The notes beneath the pieces are model-generated. The model saw only the letters and a program-made list of their open reading frames with translations, was not told the DNA's origin and searched no databases. The position numbers and the translations under genes are program-made. Source: Micromonospora sp. MP36 (GTDB lineage Bacteria > Actinomycetota > Actinomycetes > Mycobacteriales > Micromonosporaceae). Taken from it: a stretch of DNA of 63,167 nt. Each line of letters starts with the position of its first letter. Positions within the stretch are counted from its first letter, which is position 1. Shown here piece after piece: positions 17,682 to 25,946 of the stretch. The stretch lies in assembly GCF_008119785.1 (NCBI RefSeq), contig NZ_VSFA01000041.1:1-63167 (forward strand), given 5' to 3'.

Positions 17682-18584
17682 TCACTCGAGCAGAGCGAGG
17701 AAGCGGCGCAGGGCCGGGTTCGTGCTGTCGCGCGGCCAGGCCAGGGCGACGTCCACGGTGGGCATCGGGGCGGTGAACCGGCGCAGCCGTACCTCGCGCA
17801 GCCGCAGCGCGCGGGCACGGCCGGCCGGGACGGCCGCGACCACGTCTCCCTGCGCCACCGCCCGCAGCAGCTGCTCGTCGTCCGGCTCCTGCCGGACCAG
17901 GTTGAAGCCGCCGTGCGGCCAGACCTGGGCGATCGTGCGATCGAACATGCCCGGGCCGTTCTCGCGCGGCCACATCACGGCCGGCAGGTCGACCACCTCG
18001 GCCCGGCTGATCCGACGGCGGCCCGCGGCGAGGGGGTGGCCCGCCGGCAGGGCCAGCAGCAGTTCCTCGGTGTCGACGATCCGGCAGGCCAGCGCCGGCT
18101 CGTCGACCGGCGGGCGGACGAACGCCGCGTCGAGCCGGCCGGCGAGCAGGCCGGCCACGTTCGGCGCCGTCCAGGCCGTCTCCGGCACCACCTCGACGTC
18201 CGGGTGGGCGGCCCGGAACCGGGCCACCAGCGCGTCGACCCGGCCGCCACGCGCCGACCGGGTGTACGCCAGCCGGAGCCGGTAGCCCCGCCCGCGTACC
18301 AGGTCCCGGATGCGGGCGGTCCCCGCGTCCACCTCGGCGAGCAGCCGGGCGGCCTCGCCGGCGACCCGCGCCCCCACCTCGGTCAGCGTGCAGCCCCGGC
18401 TGGTGCGCTGCACGAGCGGCACGCCGAGTTGGCGTTCCAGGGCGCGGATCTGCTGGCTGAGCGCAGGCTGTGCGATGTGCAGCCGGGCGGCGGCCCGGGT
18501 GAAGTGCAGTTCCTCGGCGAGCACCGCGAAGTAACGCAGCCGCCGCAGATCCGACCAGGCGTCCAGGGTCGGCGGGGCGGACAT
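17682..18584 (-). CDS. LysR-family regulator, divergent from D-amino-acid oxidase
   Basis: Regulator of 300 aa. HTH: LRYFAVLAEELHFTRAAARL, then QPALSQQIRALERQLGVPLVQR (about 14-70). The effector domain is about 95-295, with the typical DAAFVRPPVDEP and ELLLALPAGHPLA strands. ATG at 18584 is chosen because it begins the LysR fold; upstream frame is a shadow. The 15-bp palindrome at 18594-18608 sits immediately upstream, between this gene and the oxidase, so autoregulation plus control of the oxidase is likely. The inducer may be a D-amino acid (inference). Confidence 0.92.
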   Translation of the reverse strand: MSAPPTLDAWSDLRRLRYFAVLAEELHFTRAAARLHIAQPALSQQIRALERQLGVPLVQRTSRGCTLTEVGARVAGEAARLLAEVDAGTARIRDLVRGRGYRLRLAYTRSARGGRVDALVARFRAAHPDVEVVPETAWTAPNVAGLLAGRLDAAFVRPPVDEPALACRIVDTEELLLALPAGHPLAAGRRRISRAEVVDLPAVMWPRENGPGMFDRTIAQVWPHGGFNLVRQEPDDEQLLRAVAQGDVVAAVPAGRARALRLREVRLRRFTAPMPTVDVALAWPRDSTNPALRRFLALLE

Positions 18585-18593
18585 GGGCCAATC

Positions 18594-18608
18594 ATAAGCG
18601 CCGCTTAT
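18594..18608. promoter_or_regulatory. LysR T-N11-A operator palindrome
   Basis: ATAAGCG-C-CGCTTAT has perfect 7-bp arms and contains the T-N11-A spacing (T18595, A18607) typical of LysR recognition. It lies 9 nt upstream of the LysR start and 85 nt upstream of the divergent oxidase start. Confidence 0.75.
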
Positions 18609-18693
18609 CGCCGGCTGCCCGATTCGTCTTGGACGGCGGTCCGTCGGGACGGTGAGGATCCGAAACCAACGGCACCAGCGAGGGGAGCGGACG

Positions 18694-19656
18694 ATGACGG
18701 CAGCGACAGACGTGGTGGTGGTCGGGGGCGGGGTCATCGGGATGACGGTGGCGGTCACCCTCCAGCAGCGGGGGGCGCGAGTGACCGTGCTCGCCGCCGA
18801 CGAGCCGGCGGACACGGTGTCCACGGTGGCCGCCGCGGTGTGGTATCCGAGCCACACCGACCAGGACCCGCGAGTGCTGCGCTGGGCGCGGGAGACGTAC
18901 ACGGAGCTGGGCCGCCAGGCGGCGGACGGCGTGCCGGGGGTGGTCGACCGGCCGACCCGGATGCTGCTGCGCCACCCGTACGCCGGACCGCCGTGGTGGG
19001 CGGAGGTGTGCGAGGACCTGGCGGCCGACGCGGCGCGGCCGCCGTACACGGCGCTGCTGCGGTTCACCGCGCCGACGGTGGAGATGACTCCGTACCTGAC
19101 CTGGCTGCGGCAGCGGCTGGAGGCCGGCGGCGGGCGGGTGCTGCGCCGCCGGGTGCGAAGGCTCGCCGACGCGTTCGAGACCGCGCCGACGGTCGTCAAC
19201 GCGACGGGGCTGGCCGCCGGCCAGCTCGCCGCCGACCCGGCCGTGCACCCGGTGCGCGGGCATCTGGTGCTGGTGGCGAACCCGGGCCTGACCGCCTCGG
19301 TGCGCGACGAGGACGACCCGGCCGGGCTCACGTACGTGCACCCGCGCCGGCACGACGTGGTGCTCGGCGGCACGTACCAGCCGGGGGTGGGGCACACCGC
19401 GCCCGATCCGGCCACCGCGGCCGCGATCCGGCGGCGTTGCGTTGCGTTGGTGCCGGCGCTGGCCGACGCGCCGGTGCTCGGCGAGCGGATCGGGCTGCGC
19501 CCGGGCCGGCACGGCGGCCCTCGGGTCGAGGTGGACCCGGACCCGGCCGGCCCATCCGGGAGCCGGCTCGTGCACGCGTACGGCCACGGCGGGGCGGGAG
19601 TCACCCTGTCCTGGGGGTGCGCCGCCGAGGGGGCGGACCTCGCCCTGGGTGGCTGA
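18694..19656 (+). CDS. FAD-dependent D-amino-acid oxidase (DAO family)
   Basis: Flavoenzyme (320 aa) predicted to convert D-amino acids to 2-oxo acids, ammonia and hydrogen peroxide. N-terminal FAD site VVVVGGGVIGMTVAVTL; the DAO pattern continues with TVAAAVWYPS, a substrate-side MTPYLTWLRQRL, VRGHLVLVANPG and the C-terminal flavin signature HAYGHGGAGVTLSWG. ATG at 18694 has AGGGGAG upstream; a 14-residue upstream extension is rejected. Length matches bacterial DAOs (about 310-325). Could instead be a glycine/D-aspartate oxidase relative. Likely controlled by the divergent LysR. Confidence 0.88.
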   Translation: MTAATDVVVVGGGVIGMTVAVTLQQRGARVTVLAADEPADTVSTVAAAVWYPSHTDQDPRVLRWARETYTELGRQAADGVPGVVDRPTRMLLRHPYAGPPWWAEVCEDLAADAARPPYTALLRFTAPTVEMTPYLTWLRQRLEAGGGRVLRRRVRRLADAFETAPTVVNATGLAAGQLAADPAVHPVRGHLVLVANPGLTASVRDEDDPAGLTYVHPRRHDVVLGGTYQPGVGHTAPDPATAAAIRRRCVALVPALADAPVLGERIGLRPGRHGGPRVEVDPDPAGPSGSRLVHAYGHGGAGVTLSWGCAAEGADLALGG

Positions 19657-19708
19657 CCGGGCCTGCCCGCAACCGCGGGGTCGGCGGCCGGCCCACCGCA
19701 GCGGAGAG

Positions 19709-21448
19709 TCACGAGTACATGAGGTGCAGCGTCATCCCGGCGTCGGCGTGCGCCAGGTTGTGGCAGTGGTTGGCCCACATTCCGGGGTTGTCGGCCCGGA
19801 ACGCCACCACCCAGACGTCGCCGGGGCGTACGTCGAAGGAGTCGAGCCACAAGGGGCTCCCGGTCGCCGGCTCTCCGTTGCGGGACAGCACCAGGACGTG
19901 ATGGCCGTGCAGATGCCACGGGTGCACCACCAGCGATCGGTTCACGATCGTGAACCTGACGATGTCGCCGGGGCGTACGACCTGGGGCGGGATGTCCGGG
20001 TCGGCCGCGCCGTTGACGGTGTGGGCGTATCGCGGAAGCAGTCCGTGCAGGTCGAGGCCGCGGTCGAGGACGAGGGTGAACTCCCGGTCGAATCGGGACC
20101 ACGGCGCCGGGGAAGCGGCGCCGTAGGTGAGCGGATCCAGCACTGGCCACGCGCCGGTCGCCGTCGCCACCGGTCCGGTCGAGTAGACCGCCCGTCCGTC
20201 GACGAACAGCGCCACCGGTGTGGCGGGCGCGGTGAACACCAGGTCGTAGCGTCCCCCGGCCGGGATCAGCACGGCGGTGTCCACGAGCGAGGTCGGGCCC
20301 TGCAGGTCGGATCCGTCGATCGCGGCGACCTGGAACGGGGCTCCGGCCAGGGCGTACCGGTGCGTCGTGCTGTCGGTGTTGACCAGCCGCAGCCGCACGG
20401 GCGTCCCCGCCTCGACCGGCTCCGTTCTCGGTGCGGGCAGTGGAAGGCCGGAAAGGGTGTGCACCGGCACCGTGACGTCGACGCCGGTCACCGGCGCCGG
20501 GCGCACCACCAGCACACCGTAGAGCCCCTTCCGCACGCCGACGTCGGACACCGCATGCGTGTGGTACCAGTACGTCCCGGCCTGGTCGGCGCGGAACCGG
20601 TAGACGAACTCCTGGCCGGGCAGCACCGCCGCCTGCGTCACGCCGGGCACCCCGTCCTGGCTGTTCGGCACGTCGTACCCGTGCCAGTGCAGCGTGACGC
20701 CGCGCGCGATGTCCCGGTTGCGCAGCGTCACCTCCAGGACGTCGCCGACAGTGGCGGTCAGTTCCGGCCCGGGGACCTGCCCGTTGAACGCCCACGCCGC
20801 GACGTCACGGCCGCTCACGCTCACCGTGGCGGTCCCGGCCGTCAGGGTGAACCGCCTGGTCGGTTCGCCGACGGTCCGCGCCTCCCGATATTCATGATCA
20901 TGCGGTACGGCGGGAGCAGCGGCCGGGGTGGCGGCCAGCCCGGTGCCGGTCACCAGCGCCGCGACCGCCACCACGAGGGCCGCCCGGGACACCGCCCGGG
21001 ACGGGCGCGCGTTCAGGGCCCGCCACGAGACCGCGGTCGCCGTGACGACCCCGGCGACCGCGAGCAGTCCCGCGCCCGCCGACGCCGGATAGCCGTGCAG
21101 GACCGTCACGAGCAGGGCGGCGCTGTTGGCGTACCCGGCGAAGAGAAGCGGGACCGCGACGGACCGGGGGTCGCCCGGGGTCCGCAGCAGCCGCGGCCCG
21201 GCGACAAGCACCGCCGCGAGCGACAGTGGGGCGGCGATGAGGACCTTCTCCGCCGCGAACCACCAGCCGGCGCGGGCGAGGGCGGTGATCGTGATCGCGC
21301 GGACGACCGTGGCGAGCAACGCGACGGCGGCCAGTCCCCGCGCGAGCGGACGGCGCCGGGCGGCCGAGGCGGCGCCGCCGCCCAGCCACCCGGCGGCCGC
21401 GAGGACCGCGATCACCAGGTCGGCCGCGAGCAGCGAGCCGACGGTCAT
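19709..21448 (-). CDS. Membrane-anchored three-domain multicopper oxidase
   Basis: Fusion of an N-terminal membrane domain (five or so hydrophobic segments within residues 1-175) with an extracytoplasmic multicopper oxidase (579 aa in all). Copper ligands: HWHG at 254-257 and YWYHTHA (HTH 296-298) in the first cupredoxin domain. A middle cupredoxin follows (about 320-430). HPWHLHGHH and HCHNLAHADAGM (about 520-571) in the last carry the type 1 and trinuclear ligands, so all sites are present. Likely oxidises metal ions or phenolics outside the cell. The ATG overlaps the DUF6220-like stop (ATGA). The membrane fusion is unusual compared with the usual signal-peptide forms. Confidence 0.9.
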   Translation of the reverse strand: MTVGSLLAADLVIAVLAAAGWLGGGAASAARRRPLARGLAAVALLATVVRAITITALARAGWWFAAEKVLIAAPLSLAAVLVAGPRLLRTPGDPRSVAVPLLFAGYANSAALLVTVLHGYPASAGAGLLAVAGVVTATAVSWRALNARPSRAVSRAALVVAVAALVTGTGLAATPAAAPAVPHDHEYREARTVGEPTRRFTLTAGTATVSVSGRDVAAWAFNGQVPGPELTATVGDVLEVTLRNRDIARGVTLHWHGYDVPNSQDGVPGVTQAAVLPGQEFVYRFRADQAGTYWYHTHAVSDVGVRKGLYGVLVVRPAPVTGVDVTVPVHTLSGLPLPAPRTEPVEAGTPVRLRLVNTDSTTHRYALAGAPFQVAAIDGSDLQGPTSLVDTAVLIPAGGRYDLVFTAPATPVALFVDGRAVYSTGPVATATGAWPVLDPLTYGAASPAPWSRFDREFTLVLDRGLDLHGLLPRYAHTVNGAADPDIPPQVVRPGDIVRFTIVNRSLVVHPWHLHGHHVLVLSRNGEPATGSPLWLDSFDVRPGDVWVVAFRADNPGMWANHCHNLAHADAGMTLHLMYS

Positions 21449-21897
21449 GCCGGCTCGCCTTCCCGGACGGTCACCGGGGTGGTGTCGGCCGGCACCGGGT
21501 GGGCCAGCTTTCGCGCCGCCTGGTGAACGCTGACCACGACGTGCACCGCGATGATTCCGTTGAGCGCGTGCAGCCCGGCGATGGTCAGGCCGAACGGGGT
21601 GCTGGCGCCCGCGGCGTCGGTGGACGCGTTCGCGAGCATCGCGATGAGCCCCTGCACGACGACGAGGCCGAGCGGCAGGATCGCCAGTCCGATGAGCCGG
21701 CCCGGTGCCTTGGCCAGCACGGCGAACAGGGTGGTGAGCAGGGTGAGAGCGGGGATGACCGCCATCCCGGTGACGCTGTGCAGGGCGTACGCGCCGTCGC
21801 CTGCGGGTCTGGTGAACGCGCCGACGGCGGCGAAGACGAACTGCAGGACGAACGCGACCAGCAGCACAGTGGTGACGATGACGAGGGCCTTGCGCAT
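21445..21897 (-). CDS. Four-helix membrane protein (DUF6220-like)
   Basis: Small integral membrane protein (150 aa) with four hydrophobic stretches (about 5-25, 42-62, 68-90, 104-124) and a short charged tail. The sequence style (GAYALHSVTGMAVIPALTL and LHALNGIIAVHVVVSVHQ, with membrane histidines) resembles the DUF6220 family; function unknown. The histidines could bind haem or metal, but this is speculation. It sits between the AhpD-like and multicopper oxidase genes, overlapping the latter, so it probably works with the oxidase. Confidence 0.78.
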   Translation of the reverse strand: MRKALVIVTTVLLVAFVLQFVFAAVGAFTRPAGDGAYALHSVTGMAVIPALTLLTTLFAVLAKAPGRLIGLAILPLGLVVVQGLIAMLANASTDAAGASTPFGLTIAGLHALNGIIAVHVVVSVHQAARKLAHPVPADTTPVTVREGEPA

Positions 21898-21906
21898 GGT
21901 GACCTC

Positions 21907-22896
21907 CTAGAGATGAGCCGGGGACAGGGCCTGGGCGACGTGATCGGTGGCCGTGATCGCGCCGTACGCGACCAGCCGCACGAGGTCGGCGTCGTCCGGA
22001 TGGGACAGCCGCCACAGGGCGACGTCGCCGGCGCGGATCGCGCTGGGCGCGAACGCCGCCAGCAGCGCGATCCGCGTCCCGACCCGGTCCGCGCCGGGCA
22101 GGTCCCGGATCAGATCGGCGGCCCACTGCGCGGGCTGGGCCGGGTGCCGCCCGTCCTCCCAGCACACGGTGGCCGTGACGATCCGGTGCGCCACGTCGCC
22201 CAGGAGGTCTGCGCCCTGCATGGCGGCCGTCCTCAACGACGCGTACGCGACGCCGACCGGGCTGTCCCCGGCCCACGCCGGCGGCGCCGTCGGGCCGGCG
22301 TCGAGGAGTGGCAGGCTGCGGCCGGGCTCCTTTGGCTCCCGGGCCGTCCTGGCGTAGAGCCGGCCCCCGACGGACCGCACCACCGGGGAGCGCTGCAGGC
22401 CGCCGGGCAGCAGATCCGGATCGAGCAGCGCCGAGACGATCCGGTTGATGAAGTGGAAGGCGAGCAGGGTGCCGGTGACCTCGGGCCGGTACGGGCTGGT
22501 CCACTCAGCGGCTCCGGGGCTGCGGCTGGCCTCGGCCCAGCGGACGAGCTCGGCGTGCCTCGGCTCCGGTGGGGTCCCGCCCCGGGCGACGACCTCGGCC
22601 AGCTCGTGCTCGCCTAGTGCGTGCAGCAGCATCACGTGGGCGTCGACGCAGAACCGGCAGCGGTTGGCCCGGGACACCGCCGCCGCGACGAGCTCGCGGT
22701 CGACCCGGGACGTGTCCCCGGCGAGCAGGGCCTCGCGCATCAGCGCCCAGGTCGCGGCCAGCACCTGCGGCACGGCCGAGAGCGCCTGGAAGGTGGGCGC
22801 CGGCCCGAGGAACTCGTCCCGCAGCTGCCGGTAGACCTCCGCGGTGAGACCGGTCGCCGCCGACGCCTTCGCGGGAGTGAAGAAGCGGTATGTCAT
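21907..22896 (-). CDS. AhpD-like / carboxymuconolactone decarboxylase-family protein
   Basis: Predicted alkylhydroperoxidase-fold protein (329 aa). The redox motif is CRFCVDAH (Cys80, Cys83, His87), as in AhpD, within the all-helical core (about 35-115). A second related half follows without cysteines (about 190-320, VGVAYASLRTAAMQGADLLGD), giving a double-length protein. It may reduce peroxides or quinone-type radicals. First gene of an operon with the DUF6220-like protein and the multicopper oxidase; divergent from the histidine kinase. Confidence 0.82.
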   Translation of the reverse strand: MTYRFFTPAKASAATGLTAEVYRQLRDEFLGPAPTFQALSAVPQVLAATWALMREALLAGDTSRVDRELVAAAVSRANRCRFCVDAHVMLLHALGEHELAEVVARGGTPPEPRHAELVRWAEASRSPGAAEWTSPYRPEVTGTLLAFHFINRIVSALLDPDLLPGGLQRSPVVRSVGGRLYARTAREPKEPGRSLPLLDAGPTAPPAWAGDSPVGVAYASLRTAAMQGADLLGDVAHRIVTATVCWEDGRHPAQPAQWAADLIRDLPGADRVGTRIALLAAFAPSAIRAGDVALWRLSHPDDADLVRLVAYGAITATDHVAQALSPAHL

Positions 22897-23038
22897 GGCT
22901 CGATGCTCGCCGCGGCGGGCCGGGAAAACGTCGTGCCGCCGCAGGCACTCGCCCGGCCACCGATACCGCGTCCGCAGTACGCCTCAACTACCGCAGGCGC
23001 GGGACGCTCCCCGATGGCGGCCGTTCTACAGTTCGCTC

Positions 23039-24169
23039 ATGCGCCGCGATCTGCCGTACGCCCTCAGCGGCCTCGCCCTCGGCGTCCTCCTGCTCGGCAA
23101 CGCCGCGCTCGCGCCGGACGCTGGAACGGTGCGGGCGATCGACGTGGCCCTGGTCCTGGTCATGGCGGTGGCCGTGGCGGCGTGCCGGCGGTACCCGGTG
23201 GTGGCGTTGGGCGTGGTGACCGCCGCCATGCTGGCCGTCCACGTCCGGGTGCACCCCGGGGTGTCCGCCGCGTTCCCCGTCCTCGGCGTGGTCTACGTCG
23301 CCGCGTGGCGGGGGCGCCGATCGGTCGCCGCCCTGGCCAGCCTCGTCTTCCTCGGTGCCTTCCTGGCCCGCGACATCTCGGTCGCGCCCGCCGGCCGGCC
23401 CGGCCAGCTGATCGCCGAACGGACCGCCCTGCTGCTGGGCTGGTTCGTGGCGGCCAACGTCGCCGGGCTCGTCGCCGGGCAGCGCCGGGCTTACCTGGCA
23501 CAGGTCGAGCAGCGGGCGATCGACGCCGAACGCACCCGCGAGGAGATGGCGTTGCGCCGCGCCGGGGAGGAGCGCCTGCGCATCGCCCGGGATCTGCACG
23601 ACTCGCTGACCCACAGCATCTCGGTGATCAAGGTGCAGGCGGGGATCGCCGTGCACCTGGCCCGCAAGCACGGCGAGGAACCGTCGGCCGCGCTGCTGGC
23701 GATCCAGGAGGCCAGCGGCGCCGCGATGCGGGAACTGCGGGCCACGCTGGACGTCCTGCGCTCACCCTCCGACGGGGACCGGGTCGGGCTGGCCCGGGTG
23801 GGCGAGCTCGCCGAGCGGACCCGGGCGGCCGGCGTACCGGTGCACGTGACCGTCACCGGTCAGCCCCGGGACCTGCCCGCCGAGGTCGACCAGGCCGGGT
23901 ATCGCGTCGTCCAGGAGGCCCTGACCAACGTCGCCCGCCACGCCGGCCCCGCCACCGCCCAGATCCACGTCGCGTACGCCCCGGCACAGCTGACCGTCTC
24001 GGTGACCGACGACGGCCGGGCGTCGCCGGTCCGGCCGGTGATCCCGGGTGTGGGCCTGCGCGGCATGCGGGAACGGGTCACCGGACTGGGTGGCGCGCTG
24101 CACGCCGACGCCCGCGACGGCGGCGGGTTCGCGGTACGGGCCACGTTCCCGCTGGACGGTCCGGCATGA
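23039..24169 (+). CDS. NarL-type sensor histidine kinase
   Basis: Membrane sensor kinase (376 aa): four to five N-terminal transmembrane segments (residues 8-150), a HisKA_3 dimerisation helix with phospho-acceptor His187 in IARDLHDSLTHSISVIKVQ, and a HATPase_c domain (VQEALTNVARHA N-box, SVTDDG and GVGLRGMRERV G-boxes). No extracellular sensor domain, so it probably senses a membrane state. ATG at 23039 begins the first helix; upstream in-frame sequence overlaps the divergent gene. It overlaps the response regulator (ATGA). The divergent AhpD-like/oxidase operon is its most likely target. Confidence 0.93.
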   Translation: MRRDLPYALSGLALGVLLLGNAALAPDAGTVRAIDVALVLVMAVAVAACRRYPVVALGVVTAAMLAVHVRVHPGVSAAFPVLGVVYVAAWRGRRSVAALASLVFLGAFLARDISVAPAGRPGQLIAERTALLLGWFVAANVAGLVAGQRRAYLAQVEQRAIDAERTREEMALRRAGEERLRIARDLHDSLTHSISVIKVQAGIAVHLARKHGEEPSAALLAIQEASGAAMRELRATLDVLRSPSDGDRVGLARVGELAERTRAAGVPVHVTVTGQPRDLPAEVDQAGYRVVQEALTNVARHAGPATAQIHVAYAPAQLTVSVTDDGRASPVRPVIPGVGLRGMRERVTGLGGALHADARDGGGFAVRATFPLDGPA

Positions 24170-24870
24170 GCGAGCGCTTGCCCGAGGTCCCACCAGCGCA
24201 GTCCGCCGCGATCCGGGTCCTGCTCGCCGACGACCAGGCCCTGATGCGGGCCGGCTTCCGGGCGTTGCTCGACGCCGAGGACGACCTGGCGGTCGTCGGC
24301 GAAGCCGCCGACGGCGCTGCGGCCGTGCAGCTGTCGCGACGCCTGCGACCGGACGTCGTGCTGATGGACGTGCAGATGCCGGGACTCGACGGCATCGAAG
24401 CCACCCGGCGCATCGCCGCCGATCCCGACCTCGCCGCGGTCCGCGTCCTCATCCTCACCAACTACGGGCTCGACTCGCACGTCTTCGCCGCACTCCGCGC
24501 GGGCGCCAGCGGGTTCCTCCTCAAGGACGCCGACCCCGCCGACCTGCTGCAGGCCGTCGCCGTCGTGGCTCGCGGTGACGCGCTGCTCTCCCCGGCGGTC
24601 ACCCGTACGCTCATCAGCGAGTTCGTCGCTGGCCCCCCGCCGGCCGACCCGGCGGCCGGCCGCGGCGTGCTGACCGCCCGCGAACAGGAGGTCGTCGAGC
24701 TCGTCGCCCGGGGGCTGAGCAACGACGAGATCGCCGAGAGCATGGTGATCAGCCCGTTGACCGCCAAGACACACGTCAACCGTGCGATGACCAAGCTGCA
24801 CTGCCGCGACCGTGCCCAGCTGGTCGTGTGGGCGTACGAGTCGGGGCTGATCACGCCGCGCCGCCGGTGA
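24166..24870 (+). CDS. NarL/LuxR-family response regulator
   Basis: Two-domain response regulator (234 aa): receiver with acidic pocket (LLADDQ), phospho-acceptor Asp68 in VVLMDVQMPG, the Lys in FLLKDA, and a C-terminal LuxR HTH (LTAREQEVVELVARGLSNDE, then VNRAMTKL). An extra 15 residues precede the receiver. Start overlaps the kinase stop, so the pair is co-translated. Probable targets are the divergent genes 22896-19709; no operator could be fixed by eye in the 142-bp gap. Confidence 0.94.
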   Translation: MSERLPEVPPAQSAAIRVLLADDQALMRAGFRALLDAEDDLAVVGEAADGAAAVQLSRRLRPDVVLMDVQMPGLDGIEATRRIAADPDLAAVRVLILTNYGLDSHVFAALRAGASGFLLKDADPADLLQAVAVVARGDALLSPAVTRTLISEFVAGPPPADPAAGRGVLTAREQEVVELVARGLSNDEIAESMVISPLTAKTHVNRAMTKLHCRDRAQLVVWAYESGLITPRRR

Positions 24871-24982
24871 CACCACCTCGCCATGCGCGGCCGACAACGC
24901 CGCCACTGCCGGCGCGAACCCGCCGCAGGCAGGACACCCGACGGAGGCCATGCGCCGCCGTGAATGCCCACTGCAGGGGCGC

Positions 24983-25834
24983 TCAGCCCGCGAAGGTGTG
25001 ATCGGGGAACCCGGGCACCTCCGGTCGGATCCGGAACAGTGCCCCCGCCGGGGAGCGGTCCTCGGCCGGCAGGCCCTGACGGGAGGTCGTGATGTAGAGG
25101 TCGGCGTGGTCCGGGCCGCCGAACGCGCATGCGGTGGGGCGCCGGACCGGCAGCTCCACGACGGCGGTGAGACGCCCGTCCGGCGCGTATCGGTGGACGG
25201 CGGCCCCGTTCCACAGCGCGACCCAGACGCCGCCCTCGACGTCGACGCACAGTCCGTCCGGCGTGCCCGCGTCGGGCGGCACCGCTACCCCTGGCCGTCG
25301 GTCCTGCAACTCGCCGGTGCTCAGGTCAAAGGCGAAGGTGTCGATCCGGTGGGTGGCCGAGTCGACGTACCAGGCGGTTCGGCCGTCCCGGGTCCAGGCC
25401 AACCCGTTGGAGACGGTGAGCCCGGTGAGCACCGTCTCGACCGCGCCGCCGGGGCTGAGCCGGTGCAGCGCGGCCCGGCCCGGCGCGGCGTCGTAGGCCA
25501 TGGAGCCGCAGTAGAAGCGCCCGAGCGGGTCGCACCCGCCGTCGTTCATTCGGACCGACGGATCCGACCAGATCTCGGGCAGCAGCTCCACCGAGTCGCC
25601 CCTGAGCAGCGCGAAGCCCCGCTCGACGGCTGCGACCAGTCCACCGCCGGAGCGCGGGCGCACGGCCGCGACCACCGGAGCGACGTGCCGGCGGGTGATC
25701 GCCCCGGTGACCGGGTCCAGCGCCAGGATGTCGCCGACCAGCATGTCGACCCAGAGCACCTGCTGGTCTTCGGGGCACCACACCGGCCCTTCCCCGTGTC
25801 CGGCGATCGGCGGGGTGACCTGCTCCGCGAGCAT
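24983..25834 (-). CDS. SMP-30/gluconolactonase-family sugar lactonase
   Basis: Six-bladed propeller lactonase (283 aa) predicted to hydrolyse a sugar-acid lactone using a divalent metal. Metal ligand candidates: Glu15 in GEGPVWCPE, the Asn of MNDGGCDPLGRFYCGSM and the Asp of TPDGLCVDVEGGVWVALW. ATG at 25834 is preferred because GGAGGT sits 4-5 nt upstream; an 18-residue longer form has none. Last gene of the leftward sugar operon, 112 nt after the GNAT gene and with its own ribosome-binding site. Probably acts after the Gfo/Idh or SDR dehydrogenase of the locus. Confidence 0.9.
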   Translation of the reverse strand: MLAEQVTPPIAGHGEGPVWCPEDQQVLWVDMLVGDILALDPVTGAITRRHVAPVVAAVRPRSGGGLVAAVERGFALLRGDSVELLPEIWSDPSVRMNDGGCDPLGRFYCGSMAYDAAPGRAALHRLSPGGAVETVLTGLTVSNGLAWTRDGRTAWYVDSATHRIDTFAFDLSTGELQDRRPGVAVPPDAGTPDGLCVDVEGGVWVALWNGAAVHRYAPDGRLTAVVELPVRRPTACAFGGPDHADLYITTSRQGLPAEDRSPAGALFRIRPEVPGFPDHTFAG

Positions 25835-25946
25835 CGAACCTCCTTCGGGTCGAGCGTGTGGTGGCCTGCTCGCCCCACCACATCGCACACCATCCGTGCT
25901 GCGGCCGGTCAGCCGGTGGTCGCCCTGGTCGACACCCGGACGCGCC

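Noticed and set aside
17091..19901. 936-codon rightward open frame
   Set aside because: It crosses the antisense strand of LysR and other frames of the flanking flavoprotein and oxidase genes, with no recognisable domain.
22897..23038. Response-regulator binding repeats in the kinase/AhpD gap
   Set aside because: Short CCGCAG repeats are present but too brief and common in GC-rich DNA to call a site.
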